Shown in pieces: positions 9,761 through 22,229 of a DNA stretch of 64,000 nt. Positions within the stretch are counted from its first letter, which is position 1, and the number at the start of each line of letters is the position of its first letter. Origin of the DNA: Isoetes taiwanensis (taxonomy: Eukaryota; Streptophyta; Lycopodiopsida; Isoetales; Isoetaceae); NCBI GenBank assembly GCA_021234155.1, contig JAJEKV010000002.1, positions 30,069,115 through 30,133,114 on the forward strand, in the 5' to 3' direction. The position numbers were made by a program, and so were the translations under genes. The notes beneath the pieces are model-generated. The model was not told the origin of the DNA and ran no database searches. It worked only from the letters and a program-made list of their open reading frames with translations.

Positions 9761-12700
9761 TTGACTGACCTCCAAACTTGCATTAACACCTGCCTGGTGC
9801 TAGTACTCATTGGTTTTGAAGGATCCTGCATGTGAACTCCCATGAGATATCATACATGTAAAATACAGATGAAAACTAAGTTCATGACCTCATCATGCAA
9901 AATCATACCTGGATTTGCCTGCGCGTCTTTGCTACATCTAATGGACATGTTGCTCCAGCTGCAATGAAGCCAGCAACCATACCTGCTCCAAAGTTTGCAC
10001 CTAGAATAGCTGCAGCATTGGGCTCTGGCCCTATTCTTTGAATGAGGCTTCTTCGTGTCTATATTACAATTTTCAGGTCAAGAAATGAAAGTGAATTTCA
10101 TGCATAAGTTAACCAATCACTTATCTCTAATATGTCGCTGTAAAAGATGTATTTAAATAGGACAGCTGTTTTGTGTCTCTAACACTAGTCAAGCCTTCTA
10201 TTTTAAACGAAAAGTCTACAATATTGCCCACTTACTGGCTCCAAGGTTGACCAACATATTGCAGAAAAAGGAACATCCCGTGCCAATTGTGCACCAACAC
10301 CCATCCATAAAATCCGAACCCTTTTCACTGCACCAATAAATAGATAACTAAATTTGCAATTGATCAACATAACAGCGGAAAACAACAACTACAAGCAAAA
10401 GCTAAACAAGCTAATCCATTTCACCATTGTTTAATGCATTCATTGATTCCCATAAAGTTTTCCCCACTTCCACCCGAGTCAGTAGCCAAAGAGGAAGAGA
10501 ACAGAAGACGCATATAATTGCAAGAAATATATACTTGCATTTAAAAGCTTGTTCCCACACAATCATAAAACCAGTTACCCTGACTTTCCTTCTACTCCGC
10601 CATTACAAGAACTCTCCTCCCTTTGTCCTTACAAACCTTGCTTTGTCTTTTCTTTCAAGCCTAAGACAGAGCCTTGTGAACTAGAGGACATTCAGCTACT
10701 CATACAAACTCTTTTTCAAACCGTTTACACATGTATCTAAAAGCGCCATGAGAACCCCATAGAATCTAGTCTTGGCATGTCTAAGTTTTCTCACAGATTT
10801 CTCAGACACCCTTGAAAAGAGCACACTTTTAAAAGTGTCATGAGAACCCCATAGAATCAAGTCTTGGCATGTCTAAGTTCTCTCACAGAGCTCTCAGATA
10901 CCCTTGAAAAGAGCACACTTCCACACACTAAGTTCTCTCACAGAGCTCTCAGATACCCTTGAAAAGAGCACACTTCCACACACTTCCAATATCAATTTCT
11001 GTCTGGTCATCACTTTGGTGACAATTTACACTCAAGTCAATATCATCAAATACGGAATGCAATAATATCTTCAACATCATCTGCAACCATGCACAGATAT
11101 CTACATCATTGTCTTACCACAATAAATAATACCAAAGACTTCGGATCAATGCTTGAGCCCTTCCATTACCGATGTTCAACACACCAAAGTTTCACATGCC
11201 CAAATAGATCTGGAAGCATGTAAACTCCCAAAATGGAGTCCATGCCGCATTGGAGATCAGGGCAGCACCATCTGTCACAACAAATTGCTTTCTAAACCCA
11301 TTATAACACCTCACCTTAGCATGCTACAATAACGAGAAAAGGACTCCAGGCTCAGTGTCACATGACTGTCGAGTGCCAGTACGGATATAAACACAGAATT
11401 CGGCCAGCCTCCACCACTACTAGCCGGTATGCCTTTTACCTCACTAACTAATCTCCAGTATCATTCAAACATCCAGTGCTCTTTTGCATCCCTTGTAATA
11501 AAAGATAAAAAGTGGTGCAGTCATATATAATATGCAAAAAGCATATTGTATATTTAGCTGCAGTATTTCTGTCAAAGGAGAATAGCATACTCTATGATCA
11601 GAATTAAAAAATGTAACTTGCCACACATCCGACATTTTTGCGGAATAAACTTGCCTTTTGCCTTCACAAGTTGTGTATGAGGATGGTTAAACATTTCAAG
11701 ACAAAAAGAATAAGGATGTTAAGCATTCAAGACAAAAATTGTACTTTCAATAGTATGCAGCGAGCATTTAAAACTTTCTAAGCATATTAGTGTTCCATGC
11801 CATTAGGATAAAGAGGTAGAACTATCCCATTATAACTTACAAAGTGCTAGATCCGAGCCGTTTCTTCGACCTCTTGATAATGTGCTAACCAAGGTGGCAA
11901 GAATTCCTGGAGGTCTCACGCCAGCTCTCACTTCCTTATATGCCTGTAATATAAGGGTGTCAAAACGTTCTTTGATGAAATTTGTACCCAACTAGAAGAA
12001 TCTTTGTTAGCAAAACAACTACAATTAGAACAACTAAGGACCAAGTAGATCATGTTTCCAGCCATGATCATGTCATGAGCCATGCAATCAGCACCTGATA
12101 TGATTAAGAAAATACATAGATTTAAAATGAAAGCATTAGAACATTGAGCATTATAGTACCTGCATCCGTGTGCGTGCAAGTTCAATGGGGCCACAAACGA
12201 TGCACGCAAGAGATCTTGCTACTGTACCAGCTAGAAATGGTGAATAAGGTGCAAGAATAGTTTCCTTTTCTATCCATTCCCGCAGGATATCATAGCAAGG
12301 CAAATAAATGCCAACCTACCAAACAATATTTAGCCAGTTAGACCTAATGAAAGCTCCACTGCTTCTTTACTTGGTACAAAAGCAACATATTTATCCAGGA
12401 TATTTAATAGCATTAATGAGAGCATTTATGGAGTTTAGCAACATACTGTTGGAACAGCAATTGCAAGTGCTGCATTTGTACCTGTCCATAATCGGAAGGC
12501 CCCTTCCTGTCACACACAAGAAACTGCTTATCACACCAAAGCCTTAGAAAATGGGAATGCCAAAGGACAAACCTGTCTAACAATTTTTGCAATGACATCA
12601 AAGGTTCCTTTATAGTGGAAACATTCAGGGGGGCAAAGAGGCATGCCCCCTGATGGGCCACCACGTGGGCAAACAGCTGGACACCTCCCGTCATAAACTA

Positions 12701-13333
12701 CCTGTGCATCATAGGAATTCCAGCAAATTAGATGCGCGCAACAGGAGGTGGTGATTGTCTTTGATGCAAGTTAGAGTTCACCTGCTCTAAGCCTAGCGGC
12801 CTATAAACATATCGCATTGCCTCATTCTGATATGGAACACCAGCTGCTTGTGCCTGAAGTCTTGTCTGAATATCAAAAGCAACTAACATTACATTTGCAC
12901 CAGTATGCCTAAGCATAAGTCTACTTATATTAGCACCTAAACAGAAAGTCTTAAAACGCCACAATGAGCAATTATAACCCTTTCTTCAAATCTTTCTACT
13001 TAATAGTGGGAAGAATATCCATCATACCTTCACAACATCAAGCGGGTTCACTATGATGGCGGAAAGAAAAGCTGCCCCAGCTGCTGACATAGCCCGGGCT
13101 TTGAAGTCCAACTTCTCGGGCGATCCTGGTGGCCGATTCCATGGACCTTCTAGAATCATTCCAAGACCTTTCCTTGAAGGGCTACCTTCTATAAAAGCCT
13201 GGCCCGGACCTCCAGCAGAAGCTAATGCTATTCCGTTGTCAAAATTAATGGAAGAAGAATTAACTGCCAAAGCTGCTGATCCCCCACAATCTAATCTCAC
13301 AAGCTCCGGAGAAGAAGGCGAGGGCAACACCAT
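9539..13333 (-). CDS. MTM1: MTM1-like mitochondrial carrier (SLC25A39/40 family), 10 exons
   Basis: Exons on the - strand are 13333-13028, 12865-12782, 12701-12573, 12506-12447, 12315-12160, 11943-11841, 10327-10236, 10058-9909, 9825-9770 and 9659-9539. All introns are GT-AG and the joined frame is open for 418 codons with no lesion. Three carrier signatures are present: PLDVVKTRLQAQ (residues 97-108), PIELARTRMQ (236-245) and PLDVAKTRRQIQ (349-360). A loop holds four cysteines (137, 141, 153, 157), as in the SLC25A39/40 group. Length and sequence fit plant MTM1 (about 410 residues), an inner-membrane carrier linked to manganese-SOD activation, while animal relatives carry glutathione. The start at 13333 is the first in-frame ATG before the first carrier repeat; the N-terminus is the least certain part. 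Confidence 0.95.
9707..9758. repeat. (GA)26 microsatellite in the last carrier intron
   Basis: A perfect GA dinucleotide run lies inside intron 9 of the carrier gene. Read on the gene strand it is a long TC polypyrimidine tract ending about 46 nt before the exon 10 acceptor. Length changes here could affect splicing or serve as a marker. Confidence 0.97.
10741..10990. repeat. Tandem repeats in the long carrier intron
   Basis: A unit of about 94 bp containing ATGAGAACCCCATAGAATC and CTTGGCATGTCTAAGTT occurs twice. A shorter unit of about 54 bp (CTCTCACAGAGCTCTCAGA to AGAGCACACTTCCACACA) is then repeated again. They lie in intron 6 (10328-11840), which is about seven times longer than the next longest intron of the gene. 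Confidence 0.8.
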
Positions 13334-13662
13334 GGCTATTGAATCCGTGAGGACAGGACGGATTATTCAGCCCCCTTGCTGGATTGAAGGGGAAATCGGC
13401 GTCCCTATGCTTCCGGTTTCGTTTGTTCATCAGCCTTGAAATCTCTGCGTGTAACCCTAATGTATTTGCCACGTGGCATATTATAAAACCTCAAAAGGGT
13501 AAAAAGTGGCCATAATAGCAGCATCGTGTCTTCCACATGCCGTTGTGTGGTAAATTATTGAGTGCCTTGTGTAGTTGGCTATTATTGTGCCCACTTTTGT
13601 GGTCCAGTCGAATAGCCTAGGTACCTTTGTATGATAGAAATGTTTACAGTGAGGTTCTTGTA

Positions 13663-13781
13663 TAGGGGAATGGAGGTTGGGACTCCATTCCCTGTTTTGC
13701 AGGTGGGGTCCCGCGACCGGCGTTAGCCGGGAGCGGGTCACCTGCAAAATTGGGAATGAAGGACCAATCTCCATTCCCCTA
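13663..13781. mobile_element. GC-cored foldback element upstream of the carrier gene
   Basis: This 119-bp palindrome has outer arms TAGGGGAATGG (13663-13673) and CCATTCCCCTA (13771-13781) and inner arms TTTTGCAGGTG and CACCTGCAAAA. The apex is a GC-rich imperfect hairpin (GGGTCCCGCGACCGGCG, two bases, AGCCGGGAGCGGGTC, 13706-13739). The same apex occurs at 62380-62413 with unrelated arms. It sits about 330 bp upstream of the carrier start codon. No protein is encoded. Confidence 0.8.
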
Positions 13782-14400
13782 CAAAATAGAAATGGGGGAG
13801 CTATATTTTTTAGATCTCTCGCAAATCCAATGCTTTGCCTCTTGCGCGAAGAACAGATGAGATCCGATGCTTCTGCCTCTTGCTGCTTGCAAAGAACAGA
13901 TCAAGCTTTTATTCCAACCTGTTGCAGAGCTATTTTTCAGATCATATATTGCTTGCGAAGAACAGAACCTCTTGCCTTTACCTTATTGCTTCTGCGAAGC
14001 TTTACATGCAAGAACTCGAATCGAAGCAAAGCCAAGAAGTTTTGCTGCTAAGATCTCGAAAGCAAAACCAAAGAACTCAAAGCAGAGCCAAGAAGTTTTG
14101 CTGCCAATAACTCGAAAGCAGAGCTACGGTCGATGAACTACGGTGCCATAACCCTAGAGCAGAGCTGCGGTAGACTGCGGCGCCATAACCCTAAAGAAAC
14201 TCTAAACGAAACCTGAGCAGCCGGTCACGCAGAATAGGGCTACCCAACTTCCATTCCGCTTCATAGGGAATTGCCCCGTGGCATCACACTATTGCACCCC
14301 AACAAAAAATAGCAACCCTATTTCTATTTTGTTGCAATTTTTGCTTTCATGCTCTTTCTATTGTCTAGGTCCATAGCCAATCTATCTTCGTGACGTCAAA
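13782..14400. repeat. Degenerate short direct repeats, promoter side of the carrier
   Basis: Near 14030-14120 a unit containing AGCCAAGAAGTTTTGCTGC occurs twice. Near 14135-14205 the string GCCATAACCCTA occurs twice. Short open frames here are by-products of the repeats. No gene is supported. Confidence 0.55.
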
Positions 14401-14851
14401 ATTTTACTTTGTATACCTATTTAATCTCTCTTTTTTTTTTTTTTAAGGACGAATGCCAAAAAGTATACCTATTTAATCTTCCCCTCTATTACACACTAGA
14501 ATCTTGCACTATAAGGAACATATTCAACATTTGGGTAGAAGGACCCAATAAGTGGTGTGGTCATATAGACATATTGCTTAAGATGCAATATTGTTTAGTA
14601 TAAGACATAATATACAATATAAAGGACCCACAAAATAATCTCAGTGTGGTGTTCTTTCTCGTCTTATATTACTTACATGCATAAGAAGATTTGAGGATCT
14701 AAACTCTTGGAGTATTGTTTAGTACATTACATCAAATACAATAGAGGGACCCATACATTAATATTAGAGTGGTGTGTATTGGTCTTCAATGGAGGTAAGA
14801 ATGCTAATCTATTCTTTTTTATTTTTATCTAATTTTAAAACTTATGTCTCA

Positions 14852-14924
14852 AGCCCATATTCTACAAAGTTCACTTTCAAACCTTAAATCTCAAGCCCAT
14901 ATTCTACAAAGGTCACTTTCAAAA
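14852..14924. repeat. Two-copy tandem repeat of about 38 bp
   Basis: CTCAAGCCCATATTCTACAA followed by a GGTCACTTTCAAA-like string occurs twice in direct order. From here to 16947 the sequence is AT-rich, apart from a purine-rich patch at 15396-15485 and two copies of TCTCATGCAAACATG near 15587 and 15720. I see no supportable gene there. Confidence 0.75.
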
Positions 14925-16947
14925 CGATATATGGGGGTGTCAATGGCAATACGAACAAAACAAAATACACTTCAACAACATTCAATCAAACAAGGATGCC
15001 TTTTTTTCTTTTCATTTTGTGCATTATTACTTACAAGAAATTTATCGCAGCAACCTTTCACTTATTAGAGTGGACATGTGGGAATGAATCGACATTGTAG
15101 CCGTCTGCCCATGGGCTCGTAGGATAGATGGATGTTGTGCTTAATGACCATAACCATATAATTCCAAACCGTTGCGCTCTTTCTTTTTTTCATTATCAAC
15201 TTCCTTGTATTTTAAGAAGCCAGTTATTTGGTTGAATTATCTATCTTGTAATAAGGTTGGCAAATTATCTCTTACTATGATTTTGTTAATGGTTTGGCGG
15301 AAAATAGGGGTTAGGGTTTTTGTAAAAAAATTTGGACATTGGCTAATGTTGACAGTTGCAAATTCGTGGCGGTCGCAGTCCGAACATGGCGGCCAGGGAA
15401 GAAGAAGAAGCAAGGAAGCAGAGGAGAAGCGGGAGAAGCAGAGAAGGAGAAGCAGAGAGGCGGGAAGAAGCAAAGGAGGGGAAAATTTAGGGAAGCCGGA
15501 TGCAGAGGAGCTGAAGATGCAGATGGAAGTTTGAAATTACAGGCTTCCGCCTTTGTGGCAATAAATCCTGAAATTACAGGTTATGGCATCTCATGCAAAC
15601 ATGCTTGCAAAACTGGGTTTTGTAGTGGCAGAGGAAACAACAGCAGGTGGCGAGGCTGAAAAGGGCTTCACCAGAGCGGCGCCCAGATCCAGTGGAATGT
15701 ATTGTATCGTGGCAATGGCGTCTCATGCAAACATGCAAACATGGTTTCCTCTTTGCTTTCTGCTTTGTTTATGCACCCACACAGGTCCTTTCTGAGGCTT
15801 CTTCTTGAGGCTTCTATGTAAACCTGCTTTATGAATCCAGATCCATGGCTTCGAAGTTTGCACTTTGAATCCAAAATTCTGGGCTTTGAAGTTTGCAATG
15901 GCAAAGCTCAAATTGAAGCTCTAATTCGGATTGTGCATTGGGTTCCGCAAAGGTTCAGAAGAGGACTCCAATTTCTGGTGAAGATGCCACGGTTTCAATA
16001 GATGCCACGTTCTGTTCTTCACTCTCATTTGTTCTTATCTGTGTTTTATGAATGCACAATGGTAGTATATTCATTTCTTATGTGTATGAATTTAAGTATA
16101 CTATGTAAATATGTATTTAGGCGTCTGGGGTGCACAAATTTATACGTGGGGCTGATGTGTAAATTCCACGGCCCTTCATTTGGCATATTTCATGGAACTA
16201 TGCTTGGATCCAATGATAAAAAAAAACAATAAGGATAGTGCAATAACCATGCAAAAGATGTAAGGTGTATTTTTGCATGCAATGTAGTATGCGAATATTA
16301 TATTCTATATGACTTTAACATGTTGGTATCATTGAATAAATCTAAAGAGTTCACATGCTAATGGGAAAATAATGTTGGGCTATGGTTTGGATTGTTTTTT
16401 AGCACATGGATGTTGGGGAAGGATCTTGTGCCATCGTGTTGTGCTATTGCAATTTATTTTTGGCTTAGAAGTGGTCCAATTCAAACCACACAAGATTAAT
16501 TTAACTATTTAGGGGGGTTAAATTACAAAGGCAGAGTTGAATTGTGTAAGCCTATTTGTAGCATATGGTTTTACTCCTTGAGGAGGGGGAGATCGTCTTA
16601 AAGGGGGTTTTTTGTTGGAGTGTATATCGAATTCAATCCGAGTATTCATGTTCAATTACAAAGCCCTTTATTGTATGTTAGCCATATATGCACACATAAT
16701 TTTCAAGCGTGTCTCCCTACTCTTGAACATAGAACTTATTTATAGTATAGGGACTTAGTCTTAAGGTATAAGAATTCCCTTCAATCAAATTAGATTTGCT
16801 CTGGGAGGAATTCTAAGCCTTTTTATTTCAGTAGACTCTGGTCTGCCAAGGCATCATCTAGCATTTATCCTTTTAAGTTTACATGGAGTTCCATAAACCA
16901 TATTAGATTTGTCTTGGAGAGGACACATGAGTGCTCTCTAAGCTCGT

Positions 16948-16979
16948 AACCCACAGGTAAGGGGAAATTCCTGTGGGTT
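16948..16979. repeat. 10-bp perfect hairpin
   Basis: AACCCACAGG (16948-16957) pairs with CCTGTGGGTT (16970-16979) around a 12-nt loop. It lies in non-coding sequence. Confidence 0.75.
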
Positions 16980-17267
16980 ATGGTATGTGTTTTTTTTGCG
17001 TATTCAAGTTTATTGGAGGCTTAGACGGCGCCACCATTGCTCCGCCACGAAACCTCCAGAGCAGAAAGAGGTTGCACTCTTTCTTATGAAGCCTTCAAGC
17101 TTCCAGGCGAGCCGCTACAGTTTTTATTCCGGCTTTGAGGCGAGCTGTTTAAGGGTATAAAACAGGAAGCTCAATTCCGAGCATGCCGACTATGGCAGAT
17201 CAGAAGAAAAATAAATGTTTCTACAAGTTAGCATTATCTTCTTGGCCATGGCTGCCCTTCTATTTAT

Positions 17268-17466
17268 AATGTTTTGGATGCAAGAATGGCTCCAGAATCT
17301 GGAGCTCTGCTAACTATTGGGGCACCGGAATGGATAAGTTGTAGATCTAGCTGTCTTTTATGCCGGTATAATTTTTTGGATGCAAGAATAGCTCCAAAAT
17401 CTGGAGCTTTGGTAGCTATTGGAGCACCGAAATGGATAAATTGTGGATCTAGACATCTTTTATGTC
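17268..17466. repeat. Two-copy tandem repeat of about 98 bp
   Basis: A unit running from TTTTGGATGCAAGAAT through GGATAAGTTGTAGATCTAG to CTTTTATG is duplicated in tandem with scattered mismatches. It forms overlapping open frames on both strands that look like artefacts. Confidence 0.85.
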
Positions 17467-17703
17467 TGGGTCGGCTTAGAACTAACCCTTGTCTGCTTCC
17501 ATATAGAGGAAATAGAGGAAAAAAAAGGAGGAAACAGGGGCAAAACATCAGCTTGAATCGCAAAAATCTGCAAAAAAATCTAGCTTGAATCTGTATTTCT
17601 TGAATCGCCAGACCAGCTTGAATCTGCATTGAATTAGCTTGAATCGCTCTTGCAAGCCCATCGATGGAATTTCTCCCTACCTGTGGGCCACGTGCATAAA
17701 CCT

Positions 17704-17820
17704 ACGGGCAGTCGAGAGTTTTCTATGGGAAACCGGCAGGCGGCGGCACCGCTCGGGGCTAATGCCCCTCACGACGGCGCCGCCTACGGGTTTCCGGTCG
17801 GAAATACTCTCCTACCCGTG
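17704..17820. mobile_element. GC-rich foldback element
   Basis: The left arm (ACGGGCAGTCGAGAGTTTTC, then GGAAACCGG and GGCGGCG) pairs imperfectly with the right arm (CGCCGCC, GGTTTCC, then GAAATACTCTCCTACCCGT). This gives a long stem of about 50 bp with a GC-rich apex near 17745-17775. The surrounding DNA is AT-rich. It resembles the foldback at 13663 in design but not in sequence. Confidence 0.65.
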
Positions 17821-18387
17821 GGTTCCCTAGCACTTTTACTTTAGTGGATTTGATTGCACAAAATGACAACTTCTGTGGGATCTCCTCTGCTAAGCCCAGT
17901 GGACTTTGGTCTACCATGGCATCTAATTAAATCATGGCCTTAAAATTGCACAGTGTGCCAACTTCCATATTTGCAAAGCCCTTTCACTTCACTAGACTAC
18001 TGGAATGCTGTAAGATCTGGGTTTTCAAGGCTTTCTGTTACTTATCATTGATTGCCATGGCCTTAATTCCTCATGTGCATGATGTGCTAGCTGCAAATTC
18101 TCCGAAAACATCCTCATGGGCAATCAAATAATTGATGGACCTGTGTCCATAACAGGTTATCTAGAATTAAAGATCTTTGTTGCAAAAACATCTAAACCTA
18201 ATAAGTTAGTTACACCACACCACAGCTAAATAAAGCATGCCACCAAAAAAAAAAAAACTAGATTGCCTCAAGGCTATATCAGTAATAGTCAAAGTTGAAG
18301 AAAAAGACGATCTTGGTGCAAAGCTATGATGAATCTACTCAAAATGGAAACAAAAAAAATCCAAGTCTGCATTTTAAGCCTTTTAAC

Positions 18388-18850
18388 CACTACAAGAGGA
18401 TAGGGTTTTTGCGTCAACCGCTACGTCACTGCCTTCTAAGGTTTGTCAGATTTGTGTCGGAAGCTTGAAAGTGACACAAATTAATTTGATTGTGTCAGAA
18501 CTTGTGTCAATAGCAACGTCATTCTTATGGCAATCATTTATTGCAACAAGATTGTGACATAATTTAAGTCAAGTATAGCAATAGGTTTGTTTCTACAATA
18601 ACGTCGCTAGTTCTAAAGTTTTGGATCGATTTTGTTATGCATTTGTGTCACATTTTGTGATAGCTTCTTGTCAGCTTTTGAAAAACGTTTGTGTCATTTA
18701 TTAGTATCAAATATAACGGCAATTTTACATCAATTTTTTGTGATAGATTGTGGCACTTCTGTCTCGTGATTGTGTCAAAAAAGTGTCAATGTCGTGACAT
18801 TGTTAAGTAAAAATACATAGATATCTTGACGCAAAAAGGGCTAAGTTTGA
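18388..18850. repeat. CACTA element terminus and subterminal repeats (left end)
   Basis: The sequence starts with CACTACAAGAGGATAGGG followed by TTTTTGCGTC. It then carries many scattered copies of TTGTGTCA or close variants over about 450 bp, a pattern typical of CACTA (EnSpm) subterminal regions where the transposase binds. The three bases before it are AAC. Transposase remnants on the - strand lie just inside, so this would be the 3' end of the element. Confidence 0.65.
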
Positions 18851-19097
18851 CATAAAAGTGCCACTAGCCAGTATGAGGGAAACAACCTTGCAAATAAACA
18901 GCTTATAGTATTTAATTAGACTAGCATGGTTTTAATGATAATATGATAAATGTATAAATAACATTAGAAATATCACATAAACATTATAACCAATATTTAG
19001 GTGTTTATGCGTGTATGTTCTTAGGTCTTATATAGCTAATCAAATTGCAAGAAAATAAACTTAGAGCAAACTTTTATAAACTATTCAATGTAAATTG

Positions 19098-19500
19098 TCA
19101 TAAAGCATTGAATTGGTCTTCAATATCATGCTCAATGTCGTCCAACTCATCATCATCCAAATCTAAGCGCAAATTTGTAAGCAAATTAAAACGTGAACCA
19201 ATGTTTGGAACTTTTTTATCTTCAATATAGTCATAATTAATGCCATTGTTACTTAGTTGCCCACTACTTCCAATCTCATCTCGTTGAGGAGAGATCATCA
19301 TTGGAGATCGCAAAATGAAATCAGTATCTCCTTCATTGATATCATCATTAACATCTTGAGGTAATGCATCACTTGTACCTTCATGATGTCGTATAGGTGT
19401 AATATTGCCTTCAATAGTATCAAAGTGTGATACATCAAGTTCCCTTTCTATTACATGTGTAAAGTCCTCTGCTATATGCTCTGATTGTCGATCTTCATTG
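19098..19500 (-). pseudogene. CACTA-associated ORF, C-terminal exon remnant
   Basis: On the - strand an open frame runs from an AG acceptor near 19500 to a stop at 19098. It encodes an acidic protein tail (for example SRFNLLTNLRLDLDDDELDD, ending DIEDQFNAL). I do not recognise a named domain. Its place between the transposase remnant at 21703-22152 and the CACTA terminus suggests it is the C-terminal exon of an element gene. A host gene fragment cannot be excluded. Confidence 0.4.
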
Positions 19501-21702
19501 CTACCATGCTATGGCAGCATAGAAGAGCATTGCACACAATAACATGTTGACTTGAGCATTTGAATATAAAAGCTGCAGATTTGATGACTTTGATCCCTAA
19601 AGGTCACAAGAAGACACTAGCTTGAAGAGCCAAGGAGAGGACATTCATTGAAGATCACACAAGCATGCAAGGAAGGAGGATTCAAGCAAAGCAATTTGAA
19701 GATTGAAAGACCCCTCAAGTTGACTTGGTATGTGATTTGCTTTGAGTTCTTAGCAAGGGCACTATTTTACATGGTTTATTATCTAGAGCTCATCACCTTA
19801 TTCCTATTCAAAGCATCATACTTGCCTCACATTCCATGTCTCACCTTCCTAAAAATTTCTTCCTTCCTTCCTTCCTTCATATCCCATAACAAATTTGGCA
19901 AATAGCCTTTTCTCTAGTCAAACATGTCATTCATGCACCATTCACATTCCACACACTCATAATGCCATCATCATGTTGAACAAGCAAAAAATTCTACTCA
20001 ATTTGGCCTCTCCCATGATCTAAGGTCATATTCTCTCTCTAAAAGTTAAAGTAGAGAGAGAAAGTGCACAAATTCCCAAGGGAATCATGACGAAGTCAAA
20101 CAATCAAGTATTTACACAAAAGTTACAAGTTCATGTGCACTAGTGCCAAATTGACCCATGTCACCACCCAAAATTGCCAAATCACCATCCACATCACCAC
20201 CATTGCCATGTCATCTCATACATGTCACCCTTCATGAAAATTTATTCTTTCACAAAATTTGACCTAAGTAAGTCATTTAGACTCTTGAGGGGACGTGTCA
20301 TCATGCCACATCATCACTAATGCTTCCATATCATCACACACGTGTCGCACACTTCATTTCCACCTCATCAAAACGTTTTGACTAGAAAAAAGACACTTCG
20401 CCATGTCATCCTCCATTTGCCAACTCACCATGCCAACTTGCCACTTCATCATATTTTTGCCCCCTTTTTTGAGCTAAAAAGCCAAATATTCATTTTGCAA
20501 AAAAGATTCTTCCATGTTATAGAGCATCAAAAGTTTTCCATTTACAAAAAAGAATTTCCAAAAAAGACCTCATATTGAACTTCATTTTTAGGTTCTTGGG
20601 AATCGTGCCAAGGTTCAAGAACCTATCACCCCCGGGGCATCAAGCCACTCATCCCAGTCTCCCAGTGCCGTGTGGTGCCTCCGGGCATGTGCACTAGCAA
20701 CGGGCCAGACATCACGTGGCGACAGCATGCATAGTTACAAAGACATGTCAGATCAGGCCTTATATACCCGATCTGCCTTTAAGAAAAATGCCTGTGGGAT
20801 AAATGATCAAGTTTTCTCAAGAACCCTCCAGTCATTCCAAGATCCGTCTGTTTTCCTAGAATTAACCACCTAATCATTGTTAACCACCCTCGGATCTGCT
20901 GATCCTAAGCCAAGGACCATAAAACTAAGCTAAAAGACAAGATTATGGGACGAAATTGCCAAGAACAGGCTAGAATAGACCATTTTGAAAAGGGGATTGT
21001 TTACAGAAAAAGCTTTGAGGGCTTTGGGCAAGAGAATCGATCAACACTGTTCATTTTGAGATCGGTTTTGAAGGACTTAAGCTTGAATCTGCCTTCCAAG
21101 CTTCAGAATCCATGGATTACCTGATGCTACTATCTTATTTTCTACTTTGAAGAATGATTTGATCCTATACCCAAGACCACAGAGCTTGGGAATCTGACTT
21201 ATGATTGTGTGATATTGAAATGAATGAAAATTCGATCCTTGGTGATATATCTGAGTATAATTTGCACCCTACTTACAAGACAAGGTAAAACAATAAGGTA
21301 AAAATGAAATTTGAAGATGAAATAGTTTATCTAAAGCTCATTGTAAACTAGATCTCAGCATATTCTGTTCTACAGATTTAAATTACACATTACAATTAGA
21401 TTAAGTTGCATTCATAGTCCATTAGCACACATATCCAAAAGGTTTAGTGTTTGCAAATAGATCAAGTGCATTTGCAGAGAATAGACCATCTAAGAGATAG
21501 CACAAAAAGCTGAAAAAACATAAAGAGAGCATTCTTATCTTGCCTAATAACAATATTCTTTCTTATTTTTGCATTTCTCAAGTAAAAAATTGCATTCTCA
21601 AGTTTATAGCTGTATTTCTTATTAAACAAGCAGTCTTCCCTTGCTTGCAGACAATCAAAAGTAATAGAGTACCTTCAAAGTTCAAAAAAGATCATCAGGA
21701 AA
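19501..21702. other. AT-rich stretch without a recognised gene
   Basis: This part contains a (TTCC)n run near 19858-19880 and many CATCATCAC or CATGTCATC-like strings at 20140-20460. All open frames are short and of low complexity. It may be the decayed middle of the CACTA element. Confidence 0.5.
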
Positions 21703-22152
21703 TTAACAAACATGTGGCAAGACGAGACACGCGCGCATTTGGATACAATGGGGTTGTTGCCTTGTTATGTAGGAATTCTGCCTTATCCCTAAACCCATTG
21801 TCAAAATCATAATTTCCACCATTATAATCTCTGTTTGTTCACCAATTGGAAAATAATTTGTAATGGTCTCATGTATCATGTCACCACCAATGAAAGAACT
21901 GTTTGAATTCGATGGTTCTCCATGCAATGATTCATCATCGGTGGACTGAATGACATCATGAAATGTAGTTGCCATTTTTATGTTTGAGGTGCTATTATAC
22001 AATAGAACGAAGATAAGAATGAGACCATAAAATCTTATAAAATAACCGTGTACAACATTTATTTCATTGTAAGCAATACGAAAGAGTATATGGAATGAAC
22101 AATTCAACACACCATGCAAAATGTCGAAGGAAAATAAAGCCAACCTTAACAT
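21703..22152 (-). pseudogene. CACTA TNP2-like transposase, N-terminal remnant
   Basis: From an ATG at 21975 the - strand encodes an acidic leader (MATTFHDVIQSTDDESLHG). After a frame change near 21825 it reads FRDKAEFLHNKATTPLYPNA and then RVSRLATCLL. The TPLYP...L pattern is typical of the start of plant CACTA TNP2 transposases (PLYPGC region). Most of the transposase is missing. The upstream side is interrupted by LINE-B. The protein would bind and cut CACTA ends; this copy is dead. Confidence 0.6.
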
Positions 22153-22229
22153 ATTTTTATTTATTTATTTATTTATATCTAATGCTCACTTGGGCCTTGA
22201 GAGACCATGGAGCACATGAACTTTCTTGT

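Noticed and set aside
11160-11340. Faint transposase-like reading on the - strand inside carrier intron 6
   Set aside because: The string FVVTDGAALISNAAW recalls hAT-type proteins only weakly, and no flanking motif supports it.
13053-13439. Open frame of 128 codons on the + strand
   Set aside because: It is antisense to exon 1 of the carrier gene and its codons mirror that exon; no family resemblance.
15172-15660. Arg/Lys/Glu-rich open frames
   Set aside because: Produced by a purine-rich low-complexity tract; no start context or family support.
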